Positions 1 to 6,792 of a stretch of DNA of 8,838 nucleotides are shown in pieces (position 1 is the stretch's first letter; every line of letters starts with the position of its first letter). Made by a program: the position numbers and the translations under genes. The notes beneath the pieces are model-generated. The model had not been told where the DNA came from. It worked only from the letters and a program-made list of their open reading frames with translations, and made no database searches. This DNA is from Thermoplasmata archaeon (lineage in GTDB: Archaea > Thermoplasmatota > Thermoplasmata > Lutacidiplasmatales > UBA184). The stretch spans positions 1-8,838 of the forward strand of contig JASHSA010000006.1 in the NCBI GenBank assembly GCA_030037035.1, in the 5' to 3' direction.

Positions 1-1
1 G

Positions 2-547
2 TTCGGGCTCGCCTTCGACCCCCTCGGCGAGCTCTGGGTCGTCGACTCCACCAACAATCGCGTCCTCGAGTTCGGGCCGGCGGCGTATCCCGTCACCTTC
101 ACCGAGAGCGGCCTTCCGGCGAAGACGCCCTGGTCGGTGACGTTCGCCGGGGTGACCCAGAGGACGGCGACCAGCTCGACGACGTTCTCGGTGCCGAACG
201 GCTCCTACGCGTTCTCCGTCCCCGGGGTCGGAGGCTACTCGGCGAGCCCCTCGTCGGGCTCCGCGGTCGAGGCGGGCTCCCCCGAGGGGATCCCCCTCAC
301 GTTCAGCCACTCCTCGGGCGCCCTCCCCGTGAGCGGCTGGATGTTGTTCAGCCTCCTGCTGCTCGCGATCGTCGTGCTCGAAGCGGTGCTGCTCGCCGTC
401 CGGGTCCGGAAGCGACCGGCCCCGGCGACGGGGTCGCCCCCCCCGGCGGCCTCCGGCGGATCGCCGTCGGAGGAGCCGCGCCCGGGGCCGACCGGCCTAG
501 CCTCTGAGGGCCCGTCGGGCGGCTCGGCCCCGCCCCCGACCGGCTGA
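2..547 (+). CDS. Membrane-anchored extracellular NHL-repeat protein, C-terminal part (5' end outside window)
   Basis: The frame is open from the first bases of the window, so the true start lies upstream; 181 residues are visible. Residues 1-24 (FGLAFDPLGELWVVDSTNNR, then VLEF) look like one NHL/beta-propeller blade. Residues 30-105 form a beta-rich module opening with VTFTESGLP and WSVTF, which I know from large secreted proteins of Thermoplasmata. One hydrophobic helix at about 113-134 is followed by the basic stop-transfer stretch RVRKR. The tail at 139-181 is low-complexity Pro/Gly/Ser and presumably cytoplasmic. This layout suggests an extracellular domain anchored by a C-terminal helix, perhaps for binding or adhesion, but no catalytic motif is visible. 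The next gene begins 100 bases downstream and has no obvious link to it. The reading frame and membrane anchor are secure; the role is unknown. Confidence 0.82.
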   Translation, partial: FGLAFDPLGELWVVDSTNNRVLEFGPAAYPVTFTESGLPAKTPWSVTFAGVTQRTATSSTTFSVPNGSYAFSVPGVGGYSASPSSGSAVEAGSPEGIPLTFSHSSGALPVSGWMLFSLLLLAIVVLEAVLLAVRVRKRPAPATGSPPPAASGGSPSEEPRPGPTGLASEGPSGGSAPPPTG

Positions 548-647
548 GCGGACCCGCGGGGTGCGGCCCGGCGGGCGAATCGCGCCGTCCCCGCTCGGCC
601 CGGCGCCCGCGCAGAGTTCAAGACGCCGCTCCGGCATCGCGAAGCGG

Positions 648-1700
648 ATGAGCGTGACGTCGCCGGTCGTTCCGCTGGAGGCGACGCCCGCGCGGGTCGA
701 GCAAGCGCTCGGCCCGGAGTGGAGGTCGACCGTCCTCGCGGCGTACCGCTGGATGGTCCTCGCGCGGACGCTCGACGCGAGGATGCTCGCCCTGCAGCGG
801 CAGGGTCGCGTCGGGTTCTACGGCGCGGCGACCGGCCAGGAGGCCGTCAACGTCGCCGCCGGGCTCGTCAGCGCCCGCGAGGACTGGGTCCTTCCGGGGC
901 TGCGGGAACAGCTGGTCGCGCTCGTCCGGGGCCACCGCCTCGGGACGTACGTCCACCACCTGTTCGCCGACGCGTTCGACCCGGCGCTCGGTCGCAACAT
1001 GCCGTGCCATCCGACGGCGCGCGAGGTGCACTACGTCTCGATGTCGTCGGTGATCGGCACCCAGGTGACGCACGCCGTCGGCGTCGCCTTCGGCATGAAG
1101 TACCGCCACGAGCGGGCCGTCGCGCTCGCGTTCTTCGGCGACGGCGCGACGAGCGCGAACGACTTCCACGCCGGGGTGAACCTCGCCGCGGTCCAGCGGC
1201 TGCCGGTCGCGTTCCTCTGCACGAACAACCGTTGGGCGATCTCCGTGCCGGTCGAGCACCAGACGGCGGCGAGGAGCCTCGCCGCGAAGGCGACGGCGTA
1301 CGGCATCGCCGGCCAGCAGGTCGACGGGACCGACCTGTTCGCCTGCTGGGCGGCGCTCGCCGGCGCCCTTGCCCGCCTCCGTGCGGGCGGCCCTCCGGAG
1401 CTGGTCGAGTTCCTCGTCTACCGCATGACCCCCCACTCGAGCTCCGACGACCCGAGCCGCTACCAGCCGGCCGACTGGGCCGAGCGGGCCCGTGCGCACG
1501 ACCCGCTCGCGCGCCTCGAGCAGTGGCTCACCGCCCAAGGACTGCTCGACCGGCCGACCTGGCAGCGGATCGCCGCGGAGACCGACCACGAGGTCCGTTC
1601 CGCGGTGGAGGCGGCCGAGGCGGCCCCCCCTCCGGCCCCCGCGTCGCTGACCGCGGACGTTTTGGCCGTAGCGCGGTCGGGGGGCCGACCGTCGGCGTAG
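648..1700 (+). CDS. Thiamine-diphosphate 2-oxoacid dehydrogenase complex, E1 component alpha subunit (pyruvate or branched-chain type)
   Basis: A 350-residue protein of normal length for an E1 alpha subunit, which decarboxylates a 2-oxoacid on thiamine diphosphate and passes the acyl group to the lipoyl arm of E2. The thiamine-diphosphate motif is clear: GDG at 164-166, then NN at 193-194 in LCTNNRWAIS. GFYGAATGQEA (56-66) is the conserved N-terminal substrate-side segment. TPHSSSDDPSRY (261-272) matches the loop of branched-chain-type E1 alpha, so a branched-chain substrate is somewhat favoured over pyruvate; sequence alone does not settle this. ATG 648 is chosen because a GTG at 561 would add only a low-complexity Arg/Pro leader unlike the family. 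The E3 gene follows after 17 bases. The E1 beta partner that completes the heterotetramer is missing from the window. The family is near certain, the substrate is not. Confidence 0.93.
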   Translation: MSVTSPVVPLEATPARVEQALGPEWRSTVLAAYRWMVLARTLDARMLALQRQGRVGFYGAATGQEAVNVAAGLVSAREDWVLPGLREQLVALVRGHRLGTYVHHLFADAFDPALGRNMPCHPTAREVHYVSMSSVIGTQVTHAVGVAFGMKYRHERAVALAFFGDGATSANDFHAGVNLAAVQRLPVAFLCTNNRWAISVPVEHQTAARSLAAKATAYGIAGQQVDGTDLFACWAALAGALARLRAGGPPELVEFLVYRMTPHSSSDDPSRYQPADWAERARAHDPLARLEQWLTAQGLLDRPTWQRIAAETDHEVRSAVEAAEAAPPPAPASLTADVLAVARSGGRPSA

Positions 1701-1717
1701 CGCCGCCGGGCCGAGGT

Positions 1718-3160
1718 ATGGCCGGAACGTACGCTCGCACCGCCGAGCTTGCCGTCGTCGGCGGCGGCCCGGCCGGTTACATGGCGGCGATCCGCGCCGG
1801 CCAGCTCGGGAAGAAGGTCCTCCTGCTCGAGCGCTCGGAGCTCGGTGGCGAGTGCCTGAACCGCGGCTGCATTCCTTCGAAGGCGCTGATCCACGCGGCC
1901 CAGCTCTACCACGCCGTCCGCACCGAGGGCCCCGAGGTCGGCGTCCAGGCCCCCGGCGCGACGTTCGACCTCGCCGCGACCCTGCGGTGGAAGGAGGCGG
2001 TCGTGCAGAAGGAGCGGCAGGGCGTCGGCACGCTCCTGAAGGCGGCCGGCGTCACGGTCCTCCCCGGGGAGGCGCGGTTCACCGGGCCGAGGACGCTCGA
2101 CGTCCGCTCGCCGGACGGGGGCCACGAGCGGGTCGACTTCGCCGCGGCGCTGATCGCGGCCGGGGCGGTGCACGTCCAGCTCCCCGGCTTCGAGACCGAC
2201 GGCCAGAGCGTCCTCAACGCCTGGGAGATCCTTTCGATGCCGACCCTGCCCCGCTCGATGCTCGTGCTCGGCGGCGGCGTCAGCGGTTGCGAGCTCGGAG
2301 AGTTCCTCGCGCGGGTCGGCGTGAAGGTGACGATCGTCGAGCTGATGCCGCAGATCCTCCCCGGCCTCGACGCGGACCTCGCGCGCGAGCTGACCGGCGC
2401 GCTCGGCCGCCTGGGGGTCGACGTCCGGACCGGCGCCCGCGCCTCGTCGCTCGAGCGCGGCCCGCAGGGGCTCGCGATGACCGTCGAGAGCCCGGCCGGC
2501 AAGGAGCGGCTCGAGGCGGAGCGTCTGTTCGTGACGGTCGGCAAGCGGCCGGCGACCGCCGAGCTCGGCCTCGCGGACGCCGGCGTCGAGGTCGACCCGA
2601 AGAGCGGCTTCGTCCGGGTCGACGCCCAGATGCGTACGAACGTCCCGCACATCTACGCCGCCGGGGACGTCGTCCGCCCCCCGATGCTCGCCCACAAGTC
2701 CTACCGCGAGGGGATCGTCGCCGCCGAGGCGGTCTGCGGCCTTCCGACGCGCTTCGACTTCCGCGTCGTGCCGTCGGTCGTCTTCACCGACCCCGAGCTC
2801 GCGAGCGTCGGCCTCACCGCCGCCGACGCCGAGAGGGCCGGCCACCGACCCCGGGAGGCGCGCTTCCCGTTCGCCGCGCTCGGACGCGCCCACGCGAGCC
2901 ACGCGACCGCGGGCTGGCTCAAGATCGTCGGGGACGACGCGACCGGCCTCCTCCTCGGGGTCCACGCCGCCGGGGCGTCGGTCGGGGAGTTCGCGGCGGA
3001 GGCGGGCCTCGCGATCGAGATGGGGGCGACCGTCCGCGACCTTCAGCTGACGATCCACCCGCACCCGACGTTCAGCGAGGCGCTGCAGGAGGCGGCGGCG
3101 CTCTGGCTCGGGGAGCCGATGCACGTCGCGAGGAGGCCGGGCCCTGCCGGCGGTCGTTGA
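1718..3160 (+). CDS. lpdA: Dihydrolipoyl dehydrogenase (E3)
   Basis: A 480-residue flavoprotein disulfide reductase of the usual length. It reoxidises the dihydrolipoyl arm of E2 in 2-oxoacid dehydrogenase complexes (or of the glycine cleavage H protein) using FAD and NAD+. Visible motifs in order: FAD-binding GGGPAG (15-20), the redox-active disulfide C46/C51 in GGECLNRGCIPSK, the NAD-binding GGGVSG (185-190, where Tyr-Ile is more usual than Val-Ser), the second FAD motif AAGDV (314-318), and the dimer-interface catalytic pair H449/E454 in HPHPTFSEAL. All catalytic residues are present, so the enzyme should be active. The same frame stays open far upstream, but that part is antisense-like shadow of E1 alpha; ATG 1718 fits the family N-terminus, with GAGGT directly before it. 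It lies 17 bases after E1 alpha and overlaps lipB. Confidence 0.97.
   Translation: MAGTYARTAELAVVGGGPAGYMAAIRAGQLGKKVLLLERSELGGECLNRGCIPSKALIHAAQLYHAVRTEGPEVGVQAPGATFDLAATLRWKEAVVQKERQGVGTLLKAAGVTVLPGEARFTGPRTLDVRSPDGGHERVDFAAALIAAGAVHVQLPGFETDGQSVLNAWEILSMPTLPRSMLVLGGGVSGCELGEFLARVGVKVTIVELMPQILPGLDADLARELTGALGRLGVDVRTGARASSLERGPQGLAMTVESPAGKERLEAERLFVTVGKRPATAELGLADAGVEVDPKSGFVRVDAQMRTNVPHIYAAGDVVRPPMLAHKSYREGIVAAEAVCGLPTRFDFRVVPSVVFTDPELASVGLTAADAERAGHRPREARFPFAALGRAHASHATAGWLKIVGDDATGLLLGVHAAGASVGEFAAEAGLAIEMGATVRDLQLTIHPHPTFSEALQEAAALWLGEPMHVARRPGPAGGR
3131..3136 (+). promoter_or_regulatory. Strong Shine-Dalgarno motif for lipB inside the end of lpdA
   Basis: AGGAGG stands 7 bases before CTG 3144 and is formed by two tandem AGG arginine codons near the lpdA end. 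It is far from ATG 3198 (61 bases away), so it supports starting lipB at the CTG. Confidence 0.6.
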
Positions 3161-3809
3161 CTGGGGGCGCCGGGACTACTCCGCGGCGCTCGCCGCGATG
3201 CGGGCGTTGGTCGTCGAGCGCCGTCGCGGCGCGGTCGGCGACACGCTGGTGCTGGTCGAGCACCCGCCGGTCGTCACGGTCGGGGTCGAAGGGGACGACG
3301 GGGGCGCCGCCGCGAGCGGGCTGCCGGTCGTCGTCGTCGAGCGGGGGGGCCATGCGACCTACCACGGCCCCGGCCAGCTGGTCGGCTACCCGATCGTCGA
3401 CCTTGGCCCGCGCGGGCACGACGTGCGCCGCTTCGTCCGGGAGCTCGAGGCGCTGCTCGCGCGCGCGGTCGCCCCGTACGGCGTCGTCGCGGGCCACGTC
3501 AAGGGCCAGCCGGGGCTCTGGGTCGACGGCCGCCGCAAGATCGCGTCGATCGGGGTCGCGGTCGACCACTGGGTGACGTTCCACGGCTTCGCGCTGAACG
3601 TCGCGACCGACCTCTCGGCGTTCGAGCGGTTCCGGCCGTGCGGCCTCGAGGGTTCGGTGATGACGTCGCTCGCCCGCGAGGCCGGCCGACCGCTCGCCGT
3701 CGAGGACGTGCGGCCGCACGTCGTCGCGGCGTGGCAGGAGCTCTTCGGGGCCGTCGGTCCCGTGCCGGGGGCCCTGACCGCGTCGGTCGCGGCCGCGCCG
3801 CGGCCGTGA
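3144..3809 (+). CDS. lipB: Octanoyltransferase LipB (lipoyl/octanoyl transferase), probable CTG start
   Basis: LipB transfers an octanoyl group onto the lysine of lipoyl domains, the first step of de novo protein lipoylation. Counting from CTG 3144 (221 residues), conserved elements are RGGHATYHGPGQ (67-78), RRKIASIGVAV with catalytic Lys132, HGFALNV, and RPCGLEGSVMTSL with the acyl-thioester Cys166. These sit close to the catalytic pair known in E. coli (Lys135, Cys169). The first in-frame ATG is 3198, but starting there removes VDWGRRDYSAALAAM, which matches the family N-terminus ('D...Y..A...'). No ATG, GTG or TTG exists between them in frame, while CTG 3144 has AGGAGG 7 bases upstream. 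The gene overlaps lpdA by 17 bases, tying it to the 2-oxoacid dehydrogenase. No lipA is in the window. Function is very likely; the start is less certain, and 3198 is the conservative choice. Confidence 0.93.
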   Translation: MPAVVDWGRRDYSAALAAMRALVVERRRGAVGDTLVLVEHPPVVTVGVEGDDGGAAASGLPVVVVERGGHATYHGPGQLVGYPIVDLGPRGHDVRRFVRELEALLARAVAPYGVVAGHVKGQPGLWVDGRRKIASIGVAVDHWVTFHGFALNVATDLSAFERFRPCGLEGSVMTSLAREAGRPLAVEDVRPHVVAAWQELFGAVGPVPGALTASVAAAPRP

Positions 3810-4735
3810 GCGCGGTCCCCGAGCGCCGGCCGAAGCTCCTCGTCGTCGGCGGCTGTGGCGGGCTGGTCGGTCGCGCGCTGCTCGCCGAGTTCCGAAGCGA
3901 CCACGACCTCGTGGCGCTGCACCGGCACGCAGGAGGAGCCGCGGCGACGCCGGGGCTCCGGGAGGTCGCCGCGGACGCCTCGGAGCTCGAGGACTGGCGA
4001 CCGTACCTCGCCGGCATCGACACGGTCGTGAACGTCGCCTGGTACCGCCAGGCGCCCCGGCGCCGCTTCGTCCGCCTCGCCGACGGCCTCGTGCGCCTCG
4101 TGCGCGACGCCGAGCGGAGCGGGGTGCGCCGCTTCGTCCAGCTGAGCGTCCCCGCGGCGCCCGAGGCGCTGGAGCGCGAGCTCCCGTACCTCGCCGAGAA
4201 GCGCCGGGTCGACCGGGCGCTCGAGGCGAGCTCGCTCGCCTTCGCGATCCTCCGGCCGACGATGCTCTTCGGTCCGAGGGACCGCCTCCTGACCGTGATG
4301 CTGCGCACGATCCGGCGCTATCACCGCTTCCCGATGTTCGGGGACGGGGAGTACCACCTGAGCCCGATCGCCGTCGCCGACCTCGCGGCGGTGGTCCGCC
4401 GCGAGGGCGCTCGGGGAGCGAGGTCGATCGTCCCCGTCGGCGGACCGACGCGCTGGCGCTACCGGGACCTCACCGACCTGCTGTTCCGTGTCGCCGGCCG
4501 CAGCCCGCGGTACGTCCACCTCGGCCCCTCCGCGTCGGTGCGGCTCGCCCGCCTCCTCGAGACGCTCGGCTCGTCGCTCCTCTACGCCTACGAGGTCGAG
4601 TGGCTGCTCTCCGACCTGCTCGGGCTGGCACCGTACGCCGGCCTCGACCGACCCCTGGCCCGCGTCGAGCCGTTCCTCGAGCGCGAGGCGAGAGCCTTCG
4701 GCCACGTTCGAGCCCCGGCGCCCGGGGCCGGATAG
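3806..4735 (+). CDS. Extended/atypical SDR, NDUFA9-like NAD(P)-binding Rossmann protein
   Basis: A 309-residue protein with an N-terminal Rossmann nucleotide-binding motif, LLVVGGCGGLVG (glycines at 15-22), followed by alternating strands and helices. YLAEK (Y128, K132) fits the SDR YxxxK pair, and ILRPTMLFGPRD (148-159) is the segment typical of NAD-dependent epimerase and NDUFA9-like proteins. Family members include nucleotide-sugar epimerases, NmrA-like redox sensors and a complex I accessory subunit; nothing visible fixes a substrate. The C-terminal third (about 235-290) is Leu/Arg-rich and helical. I chose GTG 3806 because it overlaps the lipB stop as GTGA and lies just before the Rossmann motif; the frame is open back to 3638 but that part is Arg-rich shadow of lipB. 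Its place as last gene of the lipoate operon may be functional or only positional. Confidence 0.85.
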   Translation: MSAVPERRPKLLVVGGCGGLVGRALLAEFRSDHDLVALHRHAGGAAATPGLREVAADASELEDWRPYLAGIDTVVNVAWYRQAPRRRFVRLADGLVRLVRDAERSGVRRFVQLSVPAAPEALERELPYLAEKRRVDRALEASSLAFAILRPTMLFGPRDRLLTVMLRTIRRYHRFPMFGDGEYHLSPIAVADLAAVVRREGARGARSIVPVGGPTRWRYRDLTDLLFRVAGRSPRYVHLGPSASVRLARLLETLGSSLLYAYEVEWLLSDLLGLAPYAGLDRPLARVEPFLEREARAFGHVRAPAPGAG

Positions 4736-4773
4736 CGACCGGGACGCTCTTGCCCCGAGGCGTCGCGCCAGGC

Positions 4774-5589
4774 TCAGCTGTCGCGGCCGACGCGCCAGAG
4801 ACGGCAGGCGTCCCGGGAGACCGGCTGCTCCGGCATCGGGTGCTGGCAGTGGACGATACGGTACACCACGCGAACCCGGTCGTCGGACCGCCGGGGCGTC
4901 GTCGGCGCGGGCGGCTCAGGACGGTTCAGGTTCGAGGCGACCTCGACCAGGAACGACGCGAGACCGCTCAGCGGCCGTCGGTCGTCCTCGTCCGGGAGGC
5001 GAAGCGTCGTCCTGGCGACGATCGGGCTCGGCGTCCGCGGCGCAAGCGCTACCTCCGGGGGCGGAGGGGGCGGGAGCGCTGAGGGAGCGACAGGACCGAC
5101 GCGCGCCGGCGCGGCGGGAACAGGGGGCGACGGCACGGCCGGCGGCGCCGCCGAAGCGTCCGGGGAGGTCGGGGGCGACGGCGCCTCCGGAGCCCTCGTG
5201 CTCACCGTGGAGCGCACCAGCCACATCCGCGCCAGCAGCGCCGCCAGGGTCCGGCTCGGTTCCACCGGGTCGGCCGGCACGATCGTGAGGCGAGGGAGCG
5301 AGACCGACGGCGTTCGCTCGGGGGCCGGAGGCGTCTCCGTACCGGAGCCCTCGGTCGCGAGGACGGTCGTCATGCCGACAAGCTCCGGCCCCTCCGAGAG
5401 ATCGGCACGGGAAGGCTCGACCGAGGTCGGGAGGTTCTCGGCGGGTTCCGGCCCGACCGCCGGCTCCGGCAGGGCGAGCTCCGGTCCGGCTTCGCCCTCG
5501 TCCGCGAGCTCGACGAGCCGTTGCAGCGGAGGGAGCTCCTCCCAGACGGCCGTCGCGTGGAACTGGCCTCGCTCGAGGCTGCGCACCAT
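4774..5589 (-). CDS. Hypothetical proline-rich protein with C-terminal Cys/His tail
   Basis: I do not recognise this 271-residue protein. It has no signal peptide or membrane segment. It starts with a short, possibly helical segment (14-32), continues through acidic Pro/Glu-rich sequence (33-95), and has a Pro/Ala/Ser linker at 134-190 that includes six prolines in a row. The C-terminus (238-271) is more ordered and holds C248, H250 and C262, a possible metal site or disulfide. Segments 101-140 and 195-231 look like a diverged duplication (see findings). That it is a gene rests on strong G/C preference at third codon positions and sensible composition, which the competing frames lack. ATG 5589 is chosen over GTG 5610 because the TATA-like box at 5622-5627 predicts transcription starting near 5598. 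It converges with the Rossmann gene and diverges from the nuclease-like gene. Confidence 0.66.
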   Translation of the reverse strand: MVRSLERGQFHATAVWEELPPLQRLVELADEGEAGPELALPEPAVGPEPAENLPTSVEPSRADLSEGPELVGMTTVLATEGSGTETPPAPERTPSVSLPRLTIVPADPVEPSRTLAALLARMWLVRSTVSTRAPEAPSPPTSPDASAAPPAVPSPPVPAAPARVGPVAPSALPPPPPPEVALAPRTPSPIVARTTLRLPDEDDRRPLSGLASFLVEVASNLNRPEPPAPTTPRRSDDRVRVVYRIVHCQHPMPEQPVSRDACRLWRVGRDS

Positions 5590-5621
5590 CCCGGATCCCA
5601 GGGAGCGCACGGTGTTCTAAG

Positions 5622-5627
5622 GTATAG
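5622..5627 (-). promoter_or_regulatory. TATA-like box of the proline-rich gene
   Basis: On the minus strand the bases read CTATAC, one of the few AT-containing hexamers in the intergenic DNA. Its centre lies about 27 bases before position 5598, which would be the transcription start and leave a leader of about 9 bases before ATG 5589. Moderate support only, since the motif is short. Confidence 0.45.
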
Positions 5628-5834
5628 CACGAACGGACGGCTTCGGGAACGACCCCCCCCATCGGCTCGCCCGTCCGGGGATCGGTCTACGGAGGAACCC
5701 GGCCTCGAGGCCGCCACAGGAACGGGGCCGGTCGTGCTAGTCCGTCTCATCCCTGGATCCGGGCGGGGGCGCCTCGCGCCGGTAGAGGTCGACCGGGGCG
5801 ATCGGTCGGATTTTCGCGCCCCCGGACGCGTAGA

Positions 5835-5840
5835 TTTAAG
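5835..5840 (+). promoter_or_regulatory. Archaeal TATA box of the nuclease-like gene (leaderless)
   Basis: TTTAAG, within TAGATTTAAG, stands out in otherwise GC-rich DNA. Its centre is about 28 bases before ATG 5866, the spacing expected between an archaeal TATA box and its transcription start, so the mRNA probably begins at or within a few bases of the ATG. This argues against the in-frame GTG at 5857. Confidence 0.65.
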
Positions 5841-5865
5841 CGGCGAACCTTCCATCGTGCGAGCG

Positions 5866-6792
5866 ATGGAAGCGGTCGATCTCAATCGTCGCCTCGCGGA
5901 CTTCGGCCAGGTCGCCGGAGAGGTCCTGCGCGACGTCCAGGACGTCACCGAGCAGCAGATCCGACACTGGATCGTCAATCCGTTCCTGGAGGCGCTCGGC
6001 TGGAACCCGCACGACAAGCACCAGGTCTTCCTCGACTTCCACCAGCCGAACCGCAAGGAGACGGTCGACTACGCGCTCCTGGACGGCGAGGGCCATCCGA
6101 AGCTGTTCTTCGACGTGCGGGAGCGCACCGCGAGCGTCACCGAGCTCGGCCCGATCGGCGAGCGGGCGAAGGAAGCCGGGGTCCCGCTGATCCTGCTGAC
6201 GAACGGCCGGGCGTTCTCCCTCTGGTTCGTCGGCCAGGACGAGGCGGCGTCGCCGCTGTTCGTCCTCTCGCTGGAGGAGCTCGCGAACAACGCCGAGGGG
6301 CTCGTCGGGCTGACCGCGGAGTACCGCCTCAGCGACACCGGCATCCAGCAGCTCCGCCGCAGCGCGCTCCGCCTCGCGGTGCTCCAGATGCTCGAGGAGA
6401 ACGCCGAGAAGACGTTCGACGCGCTCGTCACGTGGGTCCAGGGGCAGGTCGCGCCGGGGGCGCTCGACGACGTGACGGAGCAGGCGATCCGCGACGCGAC
6501 GATGCTCTGGCTGACGGAGGAGCACCTCACGCTCCCGCCGTTCGCGCCTCCGGACGGCAAGCGCCCGACCGACCTGCGGGTCACGACCCCGCGGGATTGG
6601 GAGCCGTTCCCGCGCGGTCCTCCGGGGACGTTCCAGTACAAGTTCGACACCGGCAAGATCCTCGACCTCCGCCAGGGCGCCAAGGAGGTCCGCGAGCAGC
6701 TCCGCGTCCAGGGGCTGAAGACGCCGACGGCGACGAGCTTTGGCGGCTTCTACCACGCGCTGCGGGCGCGCGCCGGCCTCGGCGGCAAGTAG
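5866..6792 (+). CDS. HSDR_N-like (type I restriction R-subunit N-terminal) PD-(D/E)XK-fold protein, altered active site
   Basis: A 308-residue protein. Residues 25-122 follow the pattern of the HSDR_N nuclease domain: TEQQIRHWIVNPFLEALGW (28-46, with the usual early Glu29), ETVDYALL (Asp68), then LFFDVRE (80-86), and LLTNGRAFSLW (110-120), the family's 'LTNG..W' signature. In active members the core is D...(E/D)xK; here it is D68...D83-V84-R85, so the catalytic lysine is replaced by arginine, and the Q...Y motif also appears lost. It may be inactive or a nucleic-acid-binding derivative. The rest (about 150-308) is helical and unrecognised, ending in a compact basic segment. There is no helicase, methylase or specificity gene nearby, so it is not part of a visible restriction system. 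The start is ATG 5866, set by the TATA box upstream. The fold is fairly likely, the function unknown. Confidence 0.8.
   Translation: MEAVDLNRRLADFGQVAGEVLRDVQDVTEQQIRHWIVNPFLEALGWNPHDKHQVFLDFHQPNRKETVDYALLDGEGHPKLFFDVRERTASVTELGPIGERAKEAGVPLILLTNGRAFSLWFVGQDEAASPLFVLSLEELANNAEGLVGLTAEYRLSDTGIQQLRRSALRLAVLQMLEENAEKTFDALVTWVQGQVAPGALDDVTEQAIRDATMLWLTEEHLTLPPFAPPDGKRPTDLRVTTPRDWEPFPRGPPGTFQYKFDTGKILDLRQGAKEVREQLRVQGLKTPTATSFGGFYHALRARAGLGGK

Noticed and set aside
613..622. GAGTTCAAGA as a TATA box for the E1 alpha gene.
   Set aside because: The distance to ATG 648 is about right, but the sequence is a poor match to an archaeal TATA box, so no promoter is claimed.
561..647. In-frame GTG at 561 as the start of the E1 alpha gene.
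   Set aside because: It would add 29 Arg/Pro/Ser-rich residues unlike any E1 alpha N-terminus; the ATG at 648 fits the family.
1460..3124. Long open frame on the minus strand opposite lpdA.
   Set aside because: It is Arg/Asp/Glu/Gly-rich and low in aromatic residues, the usual antisense shadow of a GC-rich gene, and lies over an unmistakable lpdA.
3386..4705. Minus-strand open frame opposite lipB and the Rossmann gene.
   Set aside because: No motif, biased composition, and it covers two well-supported genes on the other strand.
5653..5660. Run of eight C bases (a second one lies near 437-444), considered as a slippage site or sequencing error.
   Set aside because: The first is intergenic, and the second lies in a frame that continues sensibly through the low-complexity tail to the stop, so no frameshift is needed.
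4916..5662. A competing minus-strand frame overlapping the proline-rich gene.
   Set aside because: It is richer in Arg and Gly, lacks the third-position G/C pattern, and its start lies upstream of the TATA-like box.
5866..6792. The nuclease-like gene as part of a type I restriction-modification or BREX-like island.
   Set aside because: No helicase motor, methyltransferase, specificity subunit or other defence gene is in the window.
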